From positions 32,617 through 96,616 of the forward strand of contig NZ_JADOES010000018.1 in the NCBI RefSeq assembly GCF_018739885.1: a stretch of DNA of 64,000 nt, in the 5' to 3' direction. The notes under the pieces are model-generated. The model searched no databases and was not told the DNA's origin. It was given only the letters and a program-made list of their open reading frames with translations. Origin of the DNA: Leptothoe spongobia TAU-MAC 1115 (GTDB lineage Bacteria; Cyanobacteriota; Cyanobacteriia; Phormidesmidales; Phormidesmidaceae). This document shows positions 8,951-17,136 of the stretch, in pieces. The translations under genes and the position numbers were made by a program. The first letter of the stretch is position 1. Every line of letters starts with the position of its first letter.

Positions 8951-9080
8951 TCCCGAGGCTGTCTATGGGGACCCTCCAGAACTTTTGTCTCCAAGTGAGA
9001 TTCGCGAGACCTATGTTTCAACCACAGCTCCCAAGGCTGCCTATGGTAACCTACCAGGACTTTTGTCTTAAAGTGGGATT
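8951..9080. repeat. Degenerate 52-base direct repeat, period 78
   Basis: Copy 1 (8951-9002) and copy 2 (9029-9080) match at 42 of 52 positions, sharing AAGGCTG-CTATGG-type text and ACTTTTGTCT exactly 78 bases apart. The spacer is not obviously repeated. It lies between the DUF3862-like gene and the CBS-PAS kinase gene. Confidence 0.7.
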
Positions 9081-9329
9081 TGTTATCTTTTCCGATAAAG
9101 TAGTGCCATTTTTCTTAGGTTACGCTCCTATAGCCACTCTCATTTTTTAAAGGTAGAACAACAAAATGAGGATATTGTGAGGAGCTAATTAGTCCATATA
9201 CTCACAGGATCATCACAATTGGCTGCTAAGAATAAATATAGTTCAGGTTCTTGTGCTTTGGCAGGGCGTGAACCTACTTTATGCTTTGTCCCGAGCTTTC
9301 TACGGGAACTGATTTGGTGAGCCACTTGC
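9081..9329. other. Upstream region of the CBS-PAS kinase gene
   Basis: Non-coding apart from the repeat copy just to its left. It must carry the promoter for the kinase at 9330, but I see no convincing -10/-35 pair or operator. Confidence 0.4.
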
Positions 9330-11522
9330 ATGACTGACCAGTCTTTTGGAAGATTTTCAATAAGACCGTTTGAAACGCTTACGATGCTTGTCGATTCGTT
9401 ATTTCCAGACTTGCTACCTATAGGCAGTCGAGCCATTATCCCGACACCACTAACGGTAACGGCTGATATATCACTTGAGGATGCGATCTCACGGATGCAT
9501 CAAGCCCAAAGCAGTTATATCCTAAGCACCGAACAACAGTGTCCCGTTGGCATTTTCACCGAGCGAGATCTGGTAAAACTCCTGGCCTCAGGGCAGTCGA
9601 CCATAGGGATGACACTCGCCACAGTCATGACCCAAGAACTGCTTACCCTAACCGCTGAGGAGGTCAAAGACGCCTTTGAAATCTTGCACCTGATGCAAAA
9701 AACTCGGGTACGTCATCTACCCATAGTTGATGAACTCAATAACCTGACAGGCGTCATTACCCAACAAAGCCTGGAGCAAGCCTTCCCCCCCTCCAGCCTG
9801 CTAAAACTCAGATTAGTCAAAGAGGTCATGGAGCCCAACGTCATTTGCTCCCCCCAAACGGCATCGTTGCTGACTATAGTGCAACAGATGGCTGAGCACA
9901 GCGTCAGCTGTGTGGTGATTGCAGACTCCAAACATCGCCCCATCGGCATCATCACCGAGCGAGACATTGTACAGTTTCAAATCATGGGCCTGGATTTTAG
10001 GCAGACCCAGACCCAGACTGTAATCAGCACTCCTCTGCGGCCTATCCAGCCCCAAGATTCACTCTGGATAGCCCACCAACAGATGAATCAAAACCATGTG
10101 CGGCCTTTGGTAGTCTGCATACCTGACGGCACAATAGCCGGTCTGATTACCCAAAGCAGCCGATGGCAGGCCCTTGCCCCCAATGCAATCCAGCAGACGG
10201 TTGAACTATTACAACAAAAAGTAGAACAGCTACGCTCAGAAAACCAGGCCCTGAGGGAAGATCGTACCTGTGAGCTAGAAAACCAACGTCGTCTAAGCCA
10301 GCAACTAGAGCAAAGCCACAGACGCCTGACAGCGACCAATGTTACCTTAACAACTACCCTCCAAGCCCTCCAAATAACTCAAAAAGACCTACAACGGGCA
10401 AATGCCAACCTGGCAAACCAGGTCGAAGTGCGTACCGCAGACCTACATCAGGCCGAATATCGCTGGCGTACCCTGCTGGAAAATGTGCCGCTGGTGGTAG
10501 TTGGCATTAGTAATAACGGCAAAGTCAACTATGCCAATCCCTTTCTTTTAGAGTTAACAGACTATACCGCTGCAGAAGTACTCGGAAAAGACTGGTTTGA
10601 GCAGTTTGTGCCCTTATCTGAGCAACCTCAGCTCATACAATACTTCCAACAGTTGCTCACCCAGCCAGATACTCCCAGGCAATATCAAAACGTCATCCTG
10701 ACCCGATCCGGTGAAAAGCGCATGATTGCCTGGAACAATACTCTGCTGCGTGATGGAAACGATACTATCCTCGGCTCCATGAGCATTGGCGAAGATATTA
10801 CCGAACGTCTTGTCATTGATCGGATGAAAAGCGAGTTTATTGACATCGTTGGTCACGAGCTACGTACCCCACTGACCTCAATTGATGGTGGGCTAAAGCT
10901 GATAACCGAGGGCCTCGTAGCCAGTGATTCTGAGCAAGGACATTTACTGCTTCAGACCGTAGCAAAAAGTTCTCAGCGGCTGGTCAAGCTGGTAGACGAA
11001 ATTTTAGACTTTGAATGTCTGGAGTCGGGGAAAAGCTCACTGAAAAAGCAACGCCTCAATACACAAGACCTGACTAGCCAAGCAACCGATGCAGTGCAGC
11101 CCATGGCAGAACAGGCAGATATCACCCTGGAAGTTTCTGACCCTGGTTTTGAACTTGTCGCCGACCTCCAGCATATTCAACAGGTGCTGACCAACTTACT
11201 TGACAATGCCATTAAGTTTTCTCCTGACGGAACTACCATCTGGCTAACGGTTGACACATCCTTGTTAAGCCAACCTGATCAGATAGAATCCATGGTGCGT
11301 TTTCAAGTTCGTGACCAAGGACCAGGGATTCCAGCTGAAAAGTGCGAAACAATCTTTGACCGTTTTATGCAGCTGGACTCCTCTGATACTCGATCAAGCG
11401 GGGGGACTGGATTGGGCCTCGCCATCTGTCGCAAAATCATTGAGCAACACAGCGGCAACATCTGGGTCGAGAGCACCTTAGGTCAAGGCAGCTGCTTTTA
11501 TTTCACGCTGCCATTAAGCTAA
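9330..11522 (+). CDS. CBS(x4)-coiled coil-PAS hybrid sensor histidine kinase
   Basis: A 730-residue soluble histidine kinase. Two CBS pairs occupy about residues 35-285; repeated signatures are GIFTERDLVKLL, RHLPIVDELNNLTGVIT and GIITERDIVQF. CBS pairs usually bind adenine nucleotides. A Gln/Glu-rich coiled coil (about 288-375) leads to a PAS domain (about 376-490) and then the HisKA motif DIVGHELRTPLTSI with phospho-acceptor His509. The HATPase domain has N (LLDNAIKFS), G1 (DQGPGIP) and G2 (GGTGLGLAI) boxes and ends the protein. There are no membrane segments and no receiver domain. It starts at the ATG at 9330; a second Met 18 codons later is possible. The partner response regulator is not adjacent. 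The next gene is convergent. Confidence 0.9.
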   Translation: MTDQSFGRFSIRPFETLTMLVDSLFPDLLPIGSRAIIPTPLTVTADISLEDAISRMHQAQSSYILSTEQQCPVGIFTERDLVKLLASGQSTIGMTLATVMTQELLTLTAEEVKDAFEILHLMQKTRVRHLPIVDELNNLTGVITQQSLEQAFPPSSLLKLRLVKEVMEPNVICSPQTASLLTIVQQMAEHSVSCVVIADSKHRPIGIITERDIVQFQIMGLDFRQTQTQTVISTPLRPIQPQDSLWIAHQQMNQNHVRPLVVCIPDGTIAGLITQSSRWQALAPNAIQQTVELLQQKVEQLRSENQALREDRTCELENQRRLSQQLEQSHRRLTATNVTLTTTLQALQITQKDLQRANANLANQVEVRTADLHQAEYRWRTLLENVPLVVVGISNNGKVNYANPFLLELTDYTAAEVLGKDWFEQFVPLSEQPQLIQYFQQLLTQPDTPRQYQNVILTRSGEKRMIAWNNTLLRDGNDTILGSMSIGEDITERLVIDRMKSEFIDIVGHELRTPLTSIDGGLKLITEGLVASDSEQGHLLLQTVAKSSQRLVKLVDEILDFECLESGKSSLKKQRLNTQDLTSQATDAVQPMAEQADITLEVSDPGFELVADLQHIQQVLTNLLDNAIKFSPDGTTIWLTVDTSLLSQPDQIESMVRFQVRDQGPGIPAEKCETIFDRFMQLDSSDTRSSGGTGLGLAICRKIIEQHSGNIWVESTLGQGSCFYFTLPLS

Positions 11523-11543
11523 GTTGAAACTCTAGGCTACTTT

Positions 11544-12929
11544 TTAACGCGTTGTCACCTCAATGATCTTGTCAAACTGATAATTTTCGGCCAGTTCTTT
11601 CAAATACCGAGCAAGAGCAGCGTTCTCTCCTGGCACTTGCTCAATCAACTGCAACACCCGTTTCCCCTTTAACTGACCTGCGGCATGATGGAGTTCGCTC
11701 ACCCACTCAGGTGACATATCATCTAACATCTCCTCAAGTGCATCCGTGACAACGGACGATGCTCCTCCTCCCTCGGTTGGAGATTCTTCTCTATTTTTAT
11801 TTTGCTGTTCCTGCCAATTTTGTAGATCTTCAGTAGCATGTTCTACAGTCGCTTCTGTAGACAGATCCAACTTTGAACATTGGTAAACAGGAATATGAAA
11901 TTCGAACTTGGAGCCTACTCCAACCTGACTGTTGACCATCAATTGACCTCCCATCAGTTGGATAAATTGCTGACTGATCGATAATCCTAATCCAGTTCCT
12001 TGGTGAGTATTACGACCTACTTCAGTTTGCTCAAAGGGTGCAAAGATGACGTTGAGGTCAGTCTCGGCAATCCCAGGGCCAGAGTCTTCAACTTCGCAGT
12101 ACAAAGTGCACGCTGTTTTAGCAGGGACATCCCCTTGCTGCTCAACCGTTAACAGCTCAGACCTAACCTTAAGACATACCTGACCACTCTCTGTAAACTT
12201 AATGGCGTTATCTAATAAATTGATTAAGACTTGTTTTAATTTTCCGGCATCTGTCTCTATATATTGAGGTAGCTCGGGAGAGTGACTGAGAATTAGTTGT
12301 AGCCCTTTGGCATCTGCTTTGAGACCAAATATGGCTTGTAAATCATGCAAAAGTATTTGCAAATTAATGATGCTCGGATCAACAGTGACCTTACCGGCTT
12401 CAAGCTTAGACATTTCTAAAATGTCATTGATCAAAGTCAGCAAATGCTCTCCACTTCGATTGATGATCGCCAGTTGTTCTCGTTGTTGAGAATTTAGAGA
12501 CTGAGTATTTTCTAACAGTTGGCTAAACCCTAAAATTGCATTCAAGGGCGTTCGTAACTCATGACTCATCCTAGCTATAAACGTACTTTTAGATTGGTTT
12601 GCCGCCTCAGCAGCAACTTTAGCAGTACGCAGTTGATCCGTAATGTAATCAGAATGTTCCAGAGTAGTTTCAAGCAGAATTTCTAAATCTATTTTTTCGT
12701 GTTCAAGCTCATTTATTGTTTTTTGAAGTTGCATAAGAACGTTGTTCTCAGCCTGCTGATCGTCGGACGCAATAGTAGGCTCCTTGGCAAGGAGGGATTG
12801 AGGCGTTCCCAATGTCAATAAGTAAGATTGAATAACGGTGGATGAATCCAGGCCAGACTGATCGCAATAGGCTACTAAATTTTGCAATGCCTGCTCGCTA
12901 AGTTCTATGGTTAAACGTTTTGTATCCAT
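11544..12929 (-). CDS. Sensor histidine kinase with ribbon-helix-helix-like N-terminus
   Basis: A soluble kinase of 461 residues. The first about 45 residues (DTKRLTIELSEQALQNLVAY, then a turn, then SSTVIQSYL) look like a CopG/MetJ-type ribbon-helix-helix unit. A coiled coil (about 65-110) follows, then HisKA with His123 in ARMSHELRTPLNAI, then HATPase with N (LLDNAIKFT), G1 (EDSGPGIAE) and G2 (GTGLGLSIS) boxes. After a low-complexity linker there is a C-terminal helical tail of about 55 residues, MSPEWVSELHHAAGQLKGK onward, that also ends the CHASE2 kinase at 13413. The ATG at 12929 is chosen over a TTG two codons upstream. It lies convergent to the CBS-PAS kinase and divergent from the CHASE2 kinase. 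Confidence 0.88.
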   Translation of the reverse strand: MDTKRLTIELSEQALQNLVAYCDQSGLDSSTVIQSYLLTLGTPQSLLAKEPTIASDDQQAENNVLMQLQKTINELEHEKIDLEILLETTLEHSDYITDQLRTAKVAAEAANQSKSTFIARMSHELRTPLNAILGFSQLLENTQSLNSQQREQLAIINRSGEHLLTLINDILEMSKLEAGKVTVDPSIINLQILLHDLQAIFGLKADAKGLQLILSHSPELPQYIETDAGKLKQVLINLLDNAIKFTESGQVCLKVRSELLTVEQQGDVPAKTACTLYCEVEDSGPGIAETDLNVIFAPFEQTEVGRNTHQGTGLGLSISQQFIQLMGGQLMVNSQVGVGSKFEFHIPVYQCSKLDLSTEATVEHATEDLQNWQEQQNKNREESPTEGGGASSVVTDALEEMLDDMSPEWVSELHHAAGQLKGKRVLQLIEQVPGENAALARYLKELAENYQFDKIIEVTTR

Positions 12930-13412
12930 GGGCAAACCTGAGCATAGGCCCGATCAAGTTCTAACTATTCTTGCACATATAGCCTATATCTAGACGTTTG
13001 TAACATATGTCACTACGTAATTACTTCAACAGAATAAATTGATAACAATATTTTGGAAACCAAGGGCCCTTTTGTGAGGATCTCATAGTCATATATTGAA
13101 AACCTTTAAATCACTTCATAGCTCTATGGAATCAAAATCAATTAATTTCCACATTCTGGATGTACAGACGTTCCATGGAACGTCTCTCCAACATTCTGGA
13201 TATACAGACGTTCCATGGAACGTCTCTCCAACATCTATTTTTGGAACTTATTAATGGCTTGCTCCTATGAGAAAATTCTGTTACTTTCCATCGCAATCCC
13301 ATCTTTACTTCATACTATGATCCGACCTTGATTTCGGGGCATAGTTTCGAACGATTTGAGACGATGTAAACTTTGGTTGCAGCTAGCATCACTATCTTCG
13401 GGAGACGATTGA
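12930..13412. other. Divergent promoter region with repeats
   Basis: About 480 bases between two divergent histidine-kinase genes. The notable content is the 40-base tandem repeat with palindromes (13151-13230) and its flanks (13128-13270), which are related to 50187-50283. Promoters for both kinases must lie here. No coding sequence was recognised. Confidence 0.55.
13151..13230. repeat. Two tandem 40-base units, each with a 20-base palindrome
   Basis: Units 13151-13190 and 13191-13230 are identical except one base (TGTACAG versus TATACAG). Each holds the perfect palindrome AGACGTTCCATGGAACGTCT (13166-13185 and 13206-13225). A third unit begins at 13231 (ACAT) and then diverges. Related flanking text recurs at 50187-50283. 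It could be a dispersed element or an operator pair. Confidence 0.88.
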
Positions 13413-15806
13413 TTGATTTATAGAACCTGGAACAGGATTTGTAACCAGATAGCAGTTTTACAAGTTGGGCTGCTACCCGGTTTGCTGTTTCTGGGATTAA
13501 TTACAGCTAGCCGATTGGCAGGGGCATTCCAACCCTTAGAGTGGAAAGCTTTGGATGCATTTTTGCGATCGCACCCCCAAGAACCCACCGACGAGCGCAT
13601 CTTACTGGTCAGCATCAACGAGGAAACCATCCAATCCATCGGGACCTATCCCATCCCCGATCGTCCCCTTGCCAAAGTGCTCCGTACGCTCCATAGTCAC
13701 GAGCCACAGGTTATTGGTTTAGATTTATTTAGAGACCTGCCGGTAGAACCGGGTCATGATGAATTGCAAGCAACGCTTCAGGACATCCCCAATATTATTG
13801 GTATCAATAAAGTCCTGATCCCTCCCCTGCCAGCTACCCACACCTTACCACCAGAAAAGATCGGATTTGTCGATGCAATTTACGATCAAGATGGTTGGCA
13901 ACGTCGCATGATTTTGGGAACCCAAACTGAAGAGGGCTTCCGTTTTTCTTTAGCCTTATTGTTGGCTCAGAGTTATCTAGAACAAGAACAGATTTTTCTG
14001 GAAAATGGCCAACAAGATCCCGACGCCATGAGATTTGGCAACGCTGAACTGCATCGAGTTCACCCCAATTTCGGGGGCTATGTGAATGCAGGCGCTGAGC
14101 CAGGGATGGTTCAAACGTTACTCAATTTTCGCCAAAGTGATCGCCCCTTTAGGGTCGTGACATTTCAGGATGTATTAGCAGGCAATGTGAATCCTGATTG
14201 GGTTCGCGATCGCATTGTCCTCATTGGTGTGACTACACCTAGCATCAAAGACTATACCAACGCAGCAACCCAATCTGTCATTAGTCCAGAGCTAGACTTT
14301 GTCTATGGCGTCGAAATTCAGGCCCATGCAGTTAGCCAAATTATTAGCGCAGTTCTTGAGCAACGTCCCTTGTTGAGAAGCTGGTCAGATCCAGAAGAAT
14401 ATCTCTGGATCATCGGCTGGGGTTTAGTCGGTATTGCCTTTGCAGGATATATTCGTCAGCCTCTCCACGGCTTACTGTGGGTATCCCTTAGCACTGTCAC
14501 TATCACTGGCATTAGCTATATCATGCTGCTCACAGGTTGGTGGATTCCCTGGGTACCGGCAGTTGCCAGCCTATTGCTAAACAGTGCTGGACTGGCAGCC
14601 TTTTACCAATACGATCGAGTCATTCAAACAAAAATTAAAGCCCAGCAACAGACCGTTGCCATTCTAGAAAATGCAAAATCTGATCTGGAAGTAACCGTCG
14701 CTGAACGCACCGCTGAATTACGGCAGTCCAACGTAGAACTCAACCAAGCCAAAGAAGTGTCAGAAGCCGCCAGTCGTGCCAAAAGCAACTTTCTTGCCCA
14801 CATGAGTCACGAACTTAAAACACCCCTCAACGCCATTTTAGGGTTTAGTCAACTTGTTGCCAAAGATACCAACATCTCTGAAATGAGTCAGAAGCGGGTG
14901 CAGATGATCAGCCAGAGTGGAGAACATTTGCTTGAATTGATCAATGACATCTTATCTATGGCCAAGCTGGAGTCTAACAAACAAATTTTGCATCAGGCTC
15001 CCTTTGCTTTGGATGATCTAATCACCACGATTGAGTCTTTATTCCGACTGCGTATAGAACAAAAAGGCCTGCAATTTTTAATTAAAATTGCACCCACTAT
15101 ACCAAACGAACTGATGGGAGATGCCTCAAAACTTCGACAAGTGTTGATTAATTTATTGGGAAATGCCTTAAAGTTTACCCAAACTGGTCACATAGCCCTG
15201 CATGTCGCCTATACAGCGCATCAACAAGATGTACTATCGCTACAGTTTGAAATTAAAGATACAGGCGAAGGAATTTCCGAATCTGAGTTACACAAACTGT
15301 TTATTCCCTTTGAACAAACTAAAAGTGGCGAAAACTCAAAGATAGGAACTGGCTTAGGGTTACCCATTAGTCAACAGCTAGCCCAGCTAATGGGTGGGGA
15401 TATCCAGGTTATTAGCCAACGTGGCCAAGGAAGCACCTTTACCTTTACAGCTCAAGTACTGATCTCTTTATCTCCCCAGTCAGGCAAAACAGAGAGGAGT
15501 GTACCTTCTACTGATGCTGATCAACAGCCCAACGACACGACACTCGTAGGAAAAGATACGACTCCTTTAAATGGGACAAGGAACAATACTATCGTTACAG
15601 CATTGGCTACCATGCCTCCAGACTGGCTGACCAAGCTACATCAGGCAGCTCAGCGGCTCAACGGCAAGCAAGTAAACGTATTATTGAAAGACATCCCTCC
15701 GTCTCAGATATCGCTTACCAAGCAGCTCATGGCTTTTGCCAAAGACTATGAGTATACAAAAATCGCTGAACTAGTAGATATGTGTTTACTAAAACAGGAT
15801 GATTAA
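13413..15806 (+). CDS. CHASE2-domain sensor histidine kinase
   Basis: A 797-residue membrane kinase. An N-terminal membrane helix (about 17-37) is followed by an extracytoplasmic CHASE2 domain (about 40-320; text ILLVSINEETIQSIG, VIGLDLFRDLPVEPG, DRIVLIG and VYGVEIQAHAVSQI). Three further membrane helices (about 330-405) lead to a coiled coil, then HisKA with His466 in HMSHELKTPLNAI (Lys where Arg is usual), then HATPase (LLGNALKFT, DTGEGISE, GTGLGLPIS). The last about 60 residues match the tail of the kinase at 11544. The only start fitting the frame is TTG at 13413, 8 bases after GGGAG (13400-13404). The ligand is unknown; no receiver domain or adjacent response regulator is seen. Confidence 0.9.
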   Translation: MIYRTWNRICNQIAVLQVGLLPGLLFLGLITASRLAGAFQPLEWKALDAFLRSHPQEPTDERILLVSINEETIQSIGTYPIPDRPLAKVLRTLHSHEPQVIGLDLFRDLPVEPGHDELQATLQDIPNIIGINKVLIPPLPATHTLPPEKIGFVDAIYDQDGWQRRMILGTQTEEGFRFSLALLLAQSYLEQEQIFLENGQQDPDAMRFGNAELHRVHPNFGGYVNAGAEPGMVQTLLNFRQSDRPFRVVTFQDVLAGNVNPDWVRDRIVLIGVTTPSIKDYTNAATQSVISPELDFVYGVEIQAHAVSQIISAVLEQRPLLRSWSDPEEYLWIIGWGLVGIAFAGYIRQPLHGLLWVSLSTVTITGISYIMLLTGWWIPWVPAVASLLLNSAGLAAFYQYDRVIQTKIKAQQQTVAILENAKSDLEVTVAERTAELRQSNVELNQAKEVSEAASRAKSNFLAHMSHELKTPLNAILGFSQLVAKDTNISEMSQKRVQMISQSGEHLLELINDILSMAKLESNKQILHQAPFALDDLITTIESLFRLRIEQKGLQFLIKIAPTIPNELMGDASKLRQVLINLLGNALKFTQTGHIALHVAYTAHQQDVLSLQFEIKDTGEGISESELHKLFIPFEQTKSGENSKIGTGLGLPISQQLAQLMGGDIQVISQRGQGSTFTFTAQVLISLSPQSGKTERSVPSTDADQQPNDTTLVGKDTTPLNGTRNNTIVTALATMPPDWLTKLHQAAQRLNGKQVNVLLKDIPPSQISLTKQLMAFAKDYEYTKIAELVDMCLLKQDD

Positions 15807-15839
15807 ATCTCCGATTATTCTCCCAAAGGATTAGGTATC

Positions 15840-17096
15840 CTATTTCTGTTTAAACTCCCAGATCCCCTGCCAATTATCAGGCAAGTCCTGCTGCTGGAGA
15901 AGCTGTAAACGTTCTAGATAAAGCTGCACAGCTTTATCAGTGGGATTTGCCTGAAGAACCTTATGAAAACAAGCCTGGGCTTTGAGCAACTGCCCCTGCT
16001 GATAAAAATCTAGAGCCTGCAAATACTCTGGCAGTGTTTTGAGCTTGTTGGTCCGCACCGTCTCTTCTTCCGCATCGAGCACCTCGTAAATAGTGATAGG
16101 AGTGTGACGACCTTTGACAATGACCCGATCAATGAGTCGCACTGAGTAACGAGCAACATCTGTTAGTTTCTGGAGGACGTCTTCTGAAATCAGCAGTTGC
16201 ACCCCATAGTATTTAGTCAATCCCTCCAAGCGGGCTGTCAGGTTCACGTTGTCAGCCATGGCATCCAACTGCATGCGATGGTTCTCACCCACAATACCTA
16301 CCATCATCTGTCCCACATGGATCCCCGTGCCCACATTTAGCGGCATATGGCCTTTGGACTCGCGCTGTTGGTTATAGTCTCGTAACCGTTGAGCCTGAAC
16401 AATACTGGCTTGTAGAGCATCATCTACTCCATCGGGAAAGACAGCCATGATGCCATCCCCCATATATTTCATAATCAAGCCATTATGGTTGGCGATTTCT
16501 GGGCTAATGTACCCTAAGTAACTATTGATAAAGTTAAAGTTTTCCTGCGGAGTCATGGTCTCGGCCAGGGTCGTAAAGTCACGAATATCAGAAAACAAGA
16601 TAGCCATTTCTTTACTTACATGATCCCCCAGATGTAAGTCGATCACGCTCTCTTTTTGCAAAAAATGGAGAAACTCCTGGGGCACAAACCGACTATAGGC
16701 TTGCAGGAGTTGTTCTAAATGTTGATTGTTTTTGATTAATGTTTGCTCATGAGCTTTGACAGCCAACACAGTTTCTGTAAATACCTGGGCCAGGGTGCCC
16801 AACTCGTCAGTACGACCGATAACTGTTTCTAAGTGCTCAGGGGTAAACGCATCACACTGAACAGCCGCAGCTGCTGACGTAACAATTTTCACCTGCTGAA
16901 TGTAACTAGCCATTTCCCGCTTTTGCTGATTGAGTGAGTTCTCCAGCACAGTGGAATGTTCTGTCACAATATTGATTAATGTCTCTAGGCTTTCGCGTTC
17001 GCTCTGGGCCACTAATAGTGCCTGACGCAAGCGTTCATTCTCTGCAGCCAGGTCATTCGGCGAAAGGTCATTCAGTTTAGAGGACACAGAGTTCAT
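15840..17096 (-). CDS. Class III adenylate cyclase with C-terminal TPR-like tail
   Basis: Makes cAMP from ATP. It is 418 residues. An N-terminal coiled coil (about 15-75) contains NIVTEHS and leads through a linker to the cyclase domain (about 145-345). Metal Asps are in FSDIRDFTT and MGDGIMAVF; the adenine-selecting Lys is in LIMKYMGD, and the matching Asp is in MQLDAMADNVNLTARLE, which also gives the transition-state Asn and Arg. All class III catalytic positions are thus present in the adenylate type. A C-terminal TPR-like segment (about 355-405) ends NWQGIWEFKQK. It lies 40 bases downstream of the TPS exoprotein gene on the same strand. It is a paralogue of the gene at 41577. Confidence 0.92.
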   Translation of the reverse strand: MNSVSSKLNDLSPNDLAAENERLRQALLVAQSERESLETLINIVTEHSTVLENSLNQQKREMASYIQQVKIVTSAAAAVQCDAFTPEHLETVIGRTDELGTLAQVFTETVLAVKAHEQTLIKNNQHLEQLLQAYSRFVPQEFLHFLQKESVIDLHLGDHVSKEMAILFSDIRDFTTLAETMTPQENFNFINSYLGYISPEIANHNGLIMKYMGDGIMAVFPDGVDDALQASIVQAQRLRDYNQQRESKGHMPLNVGTGIHVGQMMVGIVGENHRMQLDAMADNVNLTARLEGLTKYYGVQLLISEDVLQKLTDVARYSVRLIDRVIVKGRHTPITIYEVLDAEEETVRTNKLKTLPEYLQALDFYQQGQLLKAQACFHKVLQANPTDKAVQLYLERLQLLQQQDLPDNWQGIWEFKQK

Positions 17097-17136
17097 AGAG
17101 GAGAGATGATGCGATCGACAGTTACTTCCAATCGAT

